Source: Thermoflexales bacterium | GTDB lineage: Bacteria; Chloroflexota; Anaerolineae; S140-20 | Direction of reading: 5' to 3' | DNA length: 8,748 nucleotides | Assembly: GCA_015484715.1 (NCBI GenBank) | Contig: WFUY01000489.1 | Span: forward strand, 1 to 8,748 | Shown: positions 1 to 4,766 of the stretch, piece by piece | How the letters are laid out: each line of letters starts with the position of its first letter | Numbering within the stretch: position 1 is the first letter of the stretch | Notes under the pieces: model-generated | Told to the model about the DNA's origin: nothing | The model's input: the letters and a program-made list of their open reading frames with translations, nothing else | Database searches by the model: none | Made by a program: the position numbers and the translations under genes

Positions 1-575
1 ATCTGCCAGAGGGCCAGGGTGGAGAGGAGTACGACCAGGTTGTCGTTGTTGACCGAGGCGGAGATGAAGAGGAACATCGGCGTGAAGCCGGTGACGGCGG
101 CCGTCGCCAGGGCCAGGTCCTCGCGGTCAGGCCAGAGGGCCAGGACCAGCCGGTAGGTCAGGTAGACGGTGGCCGCCCCCATAGCGACCGAGAGGAACCG
201 GATGAGGTGGACGGCGAGGGAGACGCCTCGCCAGGGCCAGCCTTCATCGGGTCGGTGCACGACCAGATTGACGTTGCCGTCGGGGGCTGCCTCGCCGTAG
301 TTGCCGTGGGGGTTGGGCTCCCAGACCGCCTCCATCGGTCCTGTGTCAATCCAGAAGGTGAGCAGGGCGGCGATGGCGTAGTAGAGGGGGGGCTGGCTGC
401 CCTCCTGCCGCCAGGGGCCGGGGTTCTCCGGGTCCTGGACGGGAAGCGCCCAATGGTCGGCGATCTGCTTGACCATCGGGTAGTGCCAGAGTTCGTCCGA
501 GGCCTCGAAGATGGGCGTAACCAGGCTGTAGAGGATGCCCAGGACGACGAAGAGGGCGATCAGGAGTCGGATCAT
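1..575 (-). CDS. GT-C/PMT-like membrane glycosyltransferase, N-terminal part
   Basis: The first 191 residues of a multi-pass membrane protein read from 575 down and run off the window at base 1, so the C-terminus is missing. A hydrophobic N-terminal helix (about residues 2-20) is followed by TPIFEASDELWHY, the acidic first extracytoplasmic loop typical of GT-C enzymes (GT39/ArnT/DUF2142-like), where an Asp or Glu near here acts in catalysis. Then come SQPPLYY (about 60) and a second hydrophobic stretch, a long polar loop, another helix pair from about 125 onward, and NNDNL near residue 180. By family knowledge such proteins move sugars from polyprenyl-phosphate carriers on the outer face of the membrane; the substrate cannot be read here. 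The ATG lies 30 bases after the upstream carotenoid gene, with AAGGA about 11 bases before it, and it is probably the last visible gene of the minus-strand operon. Confidence 0.8.
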   Translation of the reverse strand, partial: MIRLLIALFVVLGILYSLVTPIFEASDELWHYPMVKQIADHWALPVQDPENPGPWRQEGSQPPLYYAIAALLTFWIDTGPMEAVWEPNPHGNYGEAAPDGNVNLVVHRPDEGWPWRGVSLAVHLIRFLSVAMGAATVYLTYRLVLALWPDREDLALATAAVTGFTPMFLFISASVNNDNLVVLLSTLALWQ

Positions 576-599
576 TGGTCGGGTGGTCCTTGGTCGGGT

Positions 600-627
600 A
601 GTCTTCAGTCCTCAGTCCTCGGTCCTC
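600..627. repeat. Four-unit heptamer tandem repeat at a gene junction
   Basis: On the plus strand four 7-base units follow one another without gaps: AGTCTTC, AGTCCTC, AGTCCTC, GGTCCTC. On the coding (minus) strand they read GAGGACC/GAGGACT/GAAGACT. The array covers the stop codon of the carotenoid gene (605-607), so the final residues RGPRTED are encoded by repeat units. It is a degenerate short tandem repeat comparable in unit length to the heptamer STRR sequences known from filamentous cyanobacteria; relatedness is not implied. Confidence 0.8.
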
Positions 628-1447
628 GGTGCCTCCCCTGGTCCACGGTCGTCAGCCGACCCAGGCCCAGCAGGGCGAAGCTTCCCATCCCGAAGAAGCC
701 GGCCACGGCTACACCGGTCCGTCCCGCTTCCAGGGCGATGAGGACGTTGGCCAACCAGGTGATGACGTAGGCCCCGATGGGCAGGGCCTGGAAGCGGGCG
801 CTGCTGGGTCCCCAGGGGCGAGCCGGTTGGTGGCGCGTCAGCAGCCGGTAGAGCAGGAAGAAGGTGAAAGTGGTGATCAGCCAGCCGGCGTAGTTCTGAG
901 CCGGGATGCCGAAGTAGCCCCCCTTCACCTCCCACACCCAGTGGCCGCTGGCCACCATCAGCGGGTCCATCATCAGGTCCCAGCCGGTGATGGCCATCGC
1001 GCTGAGGCCGGCCCGCCAGATTGCCTGACCGATGCCCTCTTGTCCTCCCCCGCCGGTCAGCCGCTCCACCAGCACCTGGGAGGGGTAGGCCATCATAAAC
1101 CAGGCGATGGGGATCAGGGGCGGCACCAGGCCGAAGAGCTTCGCGCCCAGGCGGTCGGTGTAGTGGTAGGGGCCGTAGGGCCATCCGGTGAGCACGCCGA
1201 CGCTCTCGAAGAGCAGGCTGATCCCAAAGGTGAGGCCCAGGAAGAGCAGGGCTCGCCGTCCTCCCATCGTCCAGAGGGCGTGGCCCAAGGAGAAGGCGAA
1301 GAAGGCCAGGGTGGCCAGGGGAAGCATGACGACGATGAAGGGCAGGCGCAGCAGGGGCCGCAGCACGATGTAGCCCATCACCGCCGTGTAGAAGAGCCCC
1401 AGGGCGGTGACCCCGGGTTGCCAGAGGCGTTTCACCACGGGCGTCAT
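605..1447 (-). CDS. CruF-like carotenoid biosynthesis protein (DUF422 family)
   Basis: A 280-residue polytopic membrane protein of the Caroten_synth/DUF422 family, which includes CruF and bisanhydrobacterioruberin hydratase; these add water to the end groups of acyclic or monocyclic carotenoids. Family hallmarks are visible: Glu81 in a hydrophobic helix, TGWPYGPYHYT at 87-97, a Pro-rich membrane segment with IPIAW at 112-116, the WDLMMDP acidic motif at 156-162, HWVWE at 169-173, and GIPAQNYAGW at 180-189. I see about seven hydrophobic segments. Its ATG overlaps the stop of the upstream gene (shared ATGA at 1444-1447), so translation is probably coupled. The C-terminus runs into a heptamer repeat (600-627) and its last residues are low-complexity. 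No cruG-type glycosyltransferase or other crt gene is visible next to it, so the exact carotenoid substrate is open. Family assignment is firm; the hydratase reaction is inferred. Confidence 0.85.
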   Translation of the reverse strand: MTPVVKRLWQPGVTALGLFYTAVMGYIVLRPLLRLPFIVVMLPLATLAFFAFSLGHALWTMGGRRALLFLGLTFGISLLFESVGVLTGWPYGPYHYTDRLGAKLFGLVPPLIPIAWFMMAYPSQVLVERLTGGGGQEGIGQAIWRAGLSAMAITGWDLMMDPLMVASGHWVWEVKGGYFGIPAQNYAGWLITTFTFFLLYRLLTRHQPARPWGPSSARFQALPIGAYVITWLANVLIALEAGRTGVAVAGFFGMGSFALLGLGRLTTVDQGRHRGPRTED

Positions 1448-2607
1448 AGGAGACCCGCCTCCCGAAGGAGACGGCGTGCCTCGGAGACCTGGGCGGTGTA
1501 CCGCCGGACGGAGGCGTGCAGGTCCTCCTCCGGCGGGATGCCCAGGAAGGCCCGGTCGGAGGGGGTGTCGGCCTCGCCCCGCATCGGGCCTTTGGGCGTC
1601 CCCGGCAGATCAAAGGCGATGCCGCTGACGTCCGTTCCGAAGATCTGCTCGCGGCAGCGGAGGTAGGCTTCCTCGATGATGTTCTGGGCCTCTCGGCGCA
1701 GGTAGGTGGGGTCCTCCATCAGGAGGACCTGGGCCTCCTTGAGCAGGTTCGTGCATTCCCGCCAGGCCTGGCGGCGTTCCTCCTCTCCGACGAAGGGGTC
1801 GCCGCCCAGCCGTTGGGCCACCCCCTCGGCCCGGCGCAGCTTCTCCGCCCAACCGGCCCCTTCGTTCAGGTCCCGGGTGCGCACCTCCAGGCAGCGCACG
1901 TCCAGGATGACGTAGGACCACTGGGTCACCGGCCGACCGTCGGCCAGCAGGTCGCCGTCCTGCACCTCCAAGGTGGGCAGGGGGCGGGGCAGGGGGTTGC
2001 GCTCGTCCCGCGTCCCCAGGATGACGTAGTAGCCATCCTGCAGGTCGCCGGTGGCGATGTTGAAGTCGCCGCTGAAGGCGAGGATGGGCTGGCGCTCCTC
2101 CGGCTCTAGGAAGGTCTGGAGGATCTTGTCGGCCAGCGTCCCGATGGTGCGGGCGGCGGCGGCGGCACCGGGGGCCAGGGAGATGGCGGTGATGAAGGCG
2201 TCGTCGTTGATGAGCCCGCCCAGGGCGGCCAGTCGGTTCTCCTTGTCCACGATGAACTCGAGGGAGATGGAGACGTGGTCCATCGTGGCCGGCACCAGGT
2301 TGATCAGGTTGGGGCTCAGCCCCAGTTGCTCCGCCCGCCCTTTGTGCACCTCTCGGGAGCGCTGGATGGCCTGGAGCGGCTCCGGCCCCAGGAGCGGGTG
2401 GTTGAGGGAGACCTGGGAGGTGACGATGAGCCGACGGGCCTTCTCCCAGAGGGGGCCGGAGAAGGCGGCCTGGGCTCCTTTGATCCGCACGACGAAGTAG
2501 CTCTCGCCTGGGCGGACCGCCTTCGTCTCCGGTCCCCGGGGGATGTGGATGGGGGAGGTGGTGCCCACGGTCACGTAGGGCTGCCGGTCCTGTTGTCGGT
2601 CAAACAT
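1444..2607 (-). CDS. Unrecognised 387-residue soluble protein
   Basis: I do not recognise this protein. The ATG at 2607 is chosen because AGGAG of GAGAGGAGAG lies about 8 bases upstream; the open frame extends further up to 3120, but that part overlaps the DUF2270 gene and the heptamer repeat. There is no signal peptide or membrane helix. Residues 10-245 look mostly beta-rich with two similar-sounding blocks: YFVVRIKGAQAAF (37-49) and FSGDFNIATGDLQDGYYVILGT (178-199), ending in WSYVILDVRCLEVRTRD (230-246). Between them is an Ala-rich helix (145-166). Residues 250-387 are strongly helical and charged (WAEKLRRAEGVAQRL, RRQAWRECTNLLKEAQ, RREAQNIIEEAYLRCREQI), suggesting a helical bundle or coiled-coil tail; the C-terminus is SEARRLLREAGLL. 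No catalytic motif is evident. It sits between the DUF2270 pair and the carotenoid gene, and its stop overlaps the next start (ATGA), which argues it is truly expressed with them. Confidence 0.8.
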   Translation of the reverse strand: MFDRQQDRQPYVTVGTTSPIHIPRGPETKAVRPGESYFVVRIKGAQAAFSGPLWEKARRLIVTSQVSLNHPLLGPEPLQAIQRSREVHKGRAEQLGLSPNLINLVPATMDHVSISLEFIVDKENRLAALGGLINDDAFITAISLAPGAAAAARTIGTLADKILQTFLEPEERQPILAFSGDFNIATGDLQDGYYVILGTRDERNPLPRPLPTLEVQDGDLLADGRPVTQWSYVILDVRCLEVRTRDLNEGAGWAEKLRRAEGVAQRLGGDPFVGEEERRQAWRECTNLLKEAQVLLMEDPTYLRREAQNIIEEAYLRCREQIFGTDVSGIAFDLPGTPKGPMRGEADTPSDRAFLGIPPEEDLHASVRRYTAQVSEARRLLREAGLL

Positions 2608-2623
2608 CGCGTTCTCTCCTCTC

Positions 2624-2680
2624 GCAATCTGCAATTTGCCATCTGCAATCCGCGACCTCGCAATCGGTGATCTGCGTTCC
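2624..2680. repeat. Degenerate heptamer tandem repeat (GCAATCT-type)
   Basis: In the 80-base gap between the second DUF2270 gene and the unknown gene, the plus strand can be cut into consecutive 7-base units: GCAATCT, GCAATTT, GCCATCT, GCAATCC, GCGACCT, one extra C, then GCAATCG, GTGATCT, GCGTTCC. The core is GC(A)ATCT with decay toward the left gene. The array stops 17 bases before the ATG at 2607 and leaves the Shine-Dalgarno sequence intact. It differs in sequence from the 600-627 array but has the same unit length. Confidence 0.8.
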
Positions 2681-2687
2681 ACACTCC

Positions 2688-3416
2688 TCATCGGAACAGG
2701 TCCAGCCCTTCCGGTGGCAGGAGAACGGATTCCTCTTCCTGCTCTGGAGAGAGATGCCATAGCTTCTCGGGCAGGAAGGTCAGGAGGGCAAGCAGGAAGA
2801 GGAACAGGTAGAAGCCCAGCACCAATCCCAGGACGACCGGACCGGAGAGGGGGCCTGCGGCAGCCCGGGCCACCACTTCCTGTCGCTGGTGGGTTGGGAA
2901 GGGGTGGAGGATCAATTTGGCTCCCCAGGCTGCGCCCAGGATGAGGAAGAGAAAGCTGTAGTTGCGGCGCAGACGGTTGCCGATGCCTTCCCACAGGGTC
3001 AGGTAGAAGTGGGGAATCTGGATTTCGAGGGCCATGTGGTGACGCCAGCCAGGCTGATAAGGGGCGGTCCCGTTCCCTATGGAGGGGGTTCCCAGGTGCT
3101 TCTCCAAGATGCGAACCCACCGCTGCCAGATCTCCCAGTAGCGGAAACGGCGTCCCTCGATGATGAGGAAGGTGAAGACGAGAAAGGCGGTCAGAGGCAG
3201 GATAATCGGTGAGCTGGTGTGATGGCCGAAGGCAGCCGCCAACCCGATCCCCGTCGTTCCCACGGCCCAGTTGGTGGTGGTGTCCAGCCGCTTGCGCCAG
3301 ATCTGGGCTCGAAAGAGGGTGGCCCGGTAGAAGTGCTCGATGACGAAAAGCTCGTTGCCGGAGAACAGCGTGGTGGGCTGGGGGCGTTCCTCGGTCCGAC
3401 CATCGCCAGGGCGCAT
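2688..3416 (-). CDS. DUF2270 membrane protein, second copy
   Basis: A 242-residue integral membrane protein of the DUF2270 family, whose function is unknown. An N-terminal tail (1-20) precedes the conserved helix FYRATLFRAQIWRKRLDTTTNWAV (29-52), a first membrane segment (about 49-64), a second (70-86) ending in EGRRFRYWEIWQRWVRILE (87-105), the RRNYSFLFLILGAAWGAKL segment, and a last long hydrophobic helix near 190-220 (VVLGLVLGFYLFLFLLALL). It is a tandem paralogue of the gene just upstream: nearly identical DNA islands recur exactly 740 bases apart. The ATG at 3416 forms TGATG with the upstream stop, overlapping by one base; a GTG codon lies directly before it (3419) and could also start. 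Overlap and co-orientation make coupled translation likely, and the two proteins may form a heteromer (inference). Confidence 0.85.
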   Translation of the reverse strand: MRPGDGRTEERPQPTTLFSGNELFVIEHFYRATLFRAQIWRKRLDTTTNWAVGTTGIGLAAAFGHHTSSPIILPLTAFLVFTFLIIEGRRFRYWEIWQRWVRILEKHLGTPSIGNGTAPYQPGWRHHMALEIQIPHFYLTLWEGIGNRLRRNYSFLFLILGAAWGAKLILHPFPTHQRQEVVARAAAGPLSGPVVLGLVLGFYLFLFLLALLTFLPEKLWHLSPEQEEESVLLPPEGLDLFR

Positions 3417-4174
3417 CACACTTCCTCGAAAGGGCGTAGGTCTTTGGGTTCCGGCGTGTAGGGGGCCAATTCGCGTCGGGGGGGCTGCACCCGTCCCGTT
3501 GCCTCCCGCAAGGGCACCGTCAGCAGCGCCAGCAGCGCCAGCAGGCCGTGGAAGAGGGCAAAGGCGGCCACCGTGACGGTGCCGGCGATGGGGCCTACGG
3601 TGGCTCGATCCACCATCTCTCCCCACCTCTGGATGGGCGTGGGGTGCATCATCAGCTTTAACAGCCAGCTCACGACCAGGACACCGAAGATGTAGCTGTA
3701 GTTGCGGCGCAGCCGGCGCCCCAGAGCCTCCCAGATGGAGATGTGGAAGCGCAGGTCTTGCAGGTCCTCGGCGAACATATGCCGCCACTCGGGGTTGTAA
3801 CGGGCCCGTTCCGGCGAGAGGATGGGGGCGATCAGGTCTACCTCCAGCATCCGGGTGCGGTAGCGCCAGATGTCGAAGTAGCGGTAGCGACGGGCCTCGA
3901 TCACCAGGAAGACGAAGACCAGCCAGGTGATGAGCAGGATGGGGATGTGGGAGCTCTCCGGGCTGCTGAAGGCCAGGCTCAGGGCAGCGCCTGTGGTCAC
4001 CACGGCCCAGTTGGTGGTGGTGTCTAGCCGCTGCCGCCATATCTTCGAGCGGTATATCTCGCCCCGGTAGAGGTGGGCCAGCAGCCCCAACTCGGCGTTG
4101 GTGAAGCGCTCGCTGGGCCGCTCACCGATCTCCTGGGCTGTCTGGACCCCCATGAACGGTTCCTGGATGGACAT
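3416..4174 (-). CDS. DUF2270 membrane protein, first copy
   Basis: A 252-residue integral membrane protein of the DUF2270 family (function unknown). The family core is very clear: LYRGEIYRSKIWRQRLDTTTNWAV (35-58), first membrane segment to about residue 70, second membrane segment 76-92, then the basic-aromatic motif EARRYRYFDIWRYRTRMLE (93-111), LRRNYSYIFG (155-164) leading into the third segment, and a fourth at about 195-217 (VTVAAFALFHGLLALLALL). The C-terminal tail is Pro-rich and charged and is probably cytoplasmic. The start at 4174 is supported by GGGAGAGG about 6 bases upstream; an in-frame ATG at 4153 has weaker support. It is the first large gene of the minus-strand operon and abuts its paralogue by one base. 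The many conserved Arg and aromatic residues at the membrane edge are a family trait, but no enzymatic motif is visible. Confidence 0.87.
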   Translation of the reverse strand: MSIQEPFMGVQTAQEIGERPSERFTNAELGLLAHLYRGEIYRSKIWRQRLDTTTNWAVVTTGAALSLAFSSPESSHIPILLITWLVFVFLVIEARRYRYFDIWRYRTRMLEVDLIAPILSPERARYNPEWRHMFAEDLQDLRFHISIWEALGRRLRRNYSYIFGVLVVSWLLKLMMHPTPIQRWGEMVDRATVGPIAGTVTVAAFALFHGLLALLALLTVPLREATGRVQPPRRELAPYTPEPKDLRPFEEV

Positions 4175-4246
4175 TGGCCTCTCCCACTGGTAGCCCTGTC
4201 AGGCAGGCATTCTGCCGACTGTTGTGGGTTGGTCATGTCTCAAAGG

Positions 4247-4378
4247 TTATAATTCGCCACGCACGATAGCTCGCTTCCTCGTCGGTAGAGCAACGAAGTC
4301 TCTTGGATTTTCTTGGAATGCTTCGGCCAGGTCTTCAGGGATTTCGGAGGGCTTCGGGCCATCCCTGTCGTTCCCCAC
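4247..4378 (-). CDS. Candidate 43-residue small protein
   Basis: A short GTG-initiated frame (start 4378) encodes 43 residues, hydrophilic and charged, with the core EIPEDLAEAFQENPRDF and a basic C-terminus (TRKRAIVRGEL). Support: an almost perfect Shine-Dalgarno sequence AAAGGGAGGT (4394-4385) lies 6 bases before the GTG, and a strong minus-strand promoter lies 44 bases before it (4450-4422). The frame is also open upstream to ATGs at 4423 and 4450, but the 4423 ATG lies inside the -10 box, so it could not be used on that transcript. The EIPEDLAEAFQENPRDF segment faintly resembles the C-terminal part of YdeI/OmdA-type proteins (IPEDL..AL..NP), so a decayed remnant is an alternative. It lies 72 bases before the first DUF2270 gene and would lead that operon. 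Function unknown. Confidence 0.4.
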   Translation of the reverse strand: MGNDRDGPKPSEIPEDLAEAFQENPRDFVALPTRKRAIVRGEL

Positions 4379-4421
4379 CGCCGGACCTCCCTTTGGCGGG
4401 GCTACATTTGTGCCTACACTC

Positions 4422-4450
4422 ATTATACCTTCCCTTGCGCTCTCCCGCAA
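4422..4450 (-). promoter_or_regulatory. Sigma70-type promoter for the minus-strand operon
   Basis: Reading the minus strand, TTGCGG (4450-4445) is followed by a 17-base spacer and a perfect TATAAT (4427-4422). The predicted start of transcription is near 4415, upstream of the small GTG frame and the DUF2270 genes. The -35 match is only three of six, but the -10 and spacing are ideal. An 8-bp inverted repeat covers the -35 and half of the spacer, which is a plausible place for regulation. Confidence 0.6.
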
Positions 4451-4453
4451 GGG
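4432..4453. repeat. Perfect 8-bp inverted repeat over the -35/spacer
   Basis: CCCTTGCG (4432-4439) and CGCAAGGG (4446-4453) are exact inverted repeats around a 6-base centre. No T-run follows on either strand, so it is not a normal intrinsic terminator. Its position on the minus-strand promoter suggests a protein-binding operator, although a purely structural repeat is possible. Confidence 0.55.
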
Positions 4454-4457
4454 GTTG

Positions 4458-4477
4458 GATCCCGGTGGTTACCCATA
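4458..4477. repeat. 20-base direct repeat, copy 1
   Basis: GATCCCGGTGGTTACCCATA matches the copy at 4623-4642 at 19 of 20 positions. A partial match continues upstream (CTCCC, four bases, GGG in both places), so the repeated unit may be about 35-46 bases. An inverted copy of its right part lies at 4603-4616. Confidence 0.8.
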
Positions 4478-4504
4478 TCTTTGGAGATAGGGAGACTAGC
4501 TGCC

Positions 4505-4569
4505 CACGAATGGGGCACGAACACACGAATTAAGGACCGCCTCATTCGTGCATTTGTGAGAAATTCGTG
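4505..4569. repeat. Imperfect palindrome of six CACGAAT/ATTCGTG heptamers
   Basis: The left arm (4505-4531) has CACGAAT, CACGAAC and CACGAAT at 4505, 4516 and 4524. The right arm (4543-4569) has ATTCGTG, ATTTGTG and ATTCGTG at 4544, 4552 and 4563. The arms pair through three helices of 7, 6 and 7 bp (one G-U) separated by a 4x4 and a 2x2 internal loop, with an 11-base apical loop. It looks like a dispersed palindromic repeat rather than a gene part. Confidence 0.75.
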
Positions 4570-4602
4570 GATGGCCTGCTACGGACCACTCTCTCGCTCC
4601 CT

Positions 4603-4642
4603 TGTGGGTAATCACCGCGTTTGATCCTGGTGGTTACCCATA
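4603..4642 (+). repeat. 14-bp hairpin formed by inverted and direct repeat copy 2
   Basis: TGTGGGTAATCACC (4603-4616) pairs fully with GGTGGTTACCCATA (4629-4642), including two G-U pairs on the plus strand, around a 12-base loop. The right arm is part of the 20-base direct repeat copy 2 (4623-4642). The left arm can instead pair with copy 1 (4464-4477), so two exclusive folds exist. The G-U pairs become A-C mismatches on the minus strand, which favours a plus-strand RNA if this is an RNA structure. Confidence 0.65.
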
Positions 4643-4656
4643 CCCCGGGAACGGGG
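4643..4656 (+). other. CCCCG-GGAA-CGGGG tetraloop hairpin
   Basis: A 5-bp GC-only stem closed by GGAA, a GNRA-type tetraloop, begins on the base right after the preceding 14-bp hairpin, so the two helices could stack end to end. No U-tract follows. It lies 29 bases upstream of the -35 box of the tupA promoter. Confidence 0.5.
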
Positions 4657-4684
4657 CTAGAGCGGAACAGAGCGTTATTCCTTC

Positions 4685-4713
4685 TTGACATATCGGTCCC
4701 TTTTCGTTAAACT
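4685..4713 (+). promoter_or_regulatory. Sigma70-type promoter of the tup operon
   Basis: A perfect TTGACA (4685-4690), a 17-base spacer and TAAACT (4708-4713, four of six) point to transcription starting near 4720, about 47 bases before the tupA start. A GGGGG/CCCCC inverted repeat (4716-4720 and 4733-4737) straddles the expected start. It may be an operator, but part of the left arm would not be in the RNA. Confidence 0.7.
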
Positions 4714-4766
4714 ATGGGGGCTTGTCTTGTTACCCCCTACGATCTTCCTAGAAAGGAGAGGTTCCT

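Larger units (their letters stand above)
4379..4766. other. Divergent intergenic region rich in repeats and hairpins
   Basis: No convincing protein gene lies in this 388-base stretch between the minus-strand operon and tupA. It carries the minus-strand promoter and its 8-bp hairpin, a pair of 20-base direct repeats with an inverted copy, a heptamer palindrome, a GNRA hairpin, and the tupA promoter and leader. Its base composition is lower in GC than the surrounding genes. Short open frames here on the plus strand lack Shine-Dalgarno sequences and cross the repeats. Confidence 0.75.

Noticed and set aside
207..770. A 187-codon plus-strand open frame
   Set aside because: It is antisense to the membrane glycosyltransferase, whose translation has clear GT-C motifs.
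629..1666. A 345-codon plus-strand open frame
   Set aside because: It lies antisense to the CruF-like gene, has a Gln/Gly/His-rich composition typical of antisense frames in GC-rich DNA, and shows no family motif.
2608..3120. N-terminal extension of the unknown gene
   Set aside because: It would overlap the DUF2270 gene and read through the heptamer repeat; the ATG at 2607 has a good Shine-Dalgarno sequence.
4202..4216. GGCAG/CTGCC hairpin
   Set aside because: A 5-bp stem is too short to support a function on its own.
4248..4253. TATAAT on the plus strand
   Set aside because: No acceptable -35 at 16-18 bases; the nearest (TTGGTC) is only 13 bases away.
4432..4453. Intrinsic terminator
   Set aside because: The stem is good but neither strand has a following T-run.
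4313..4624. A 103-codon plus-strand frame across the repeats
   Set aside because: It has no Shine-Dalgarno sequence, crosses the palindrome and direct repeats, and has no protein-like pattern.
4458..4642. CRISPR array
   Set aside because: Only two copies of the direct repeat, 165 bases apart, with structured sequence between them and no cas gene.
4379..4766. Molybdenum or tungsten cofactor riboswitch upstream of tupA
   Set aside because: The hairpins lie upstream of the tupA promoter and I could not fit the known conserved core; the leader after the predicted start is only about 47 bases.
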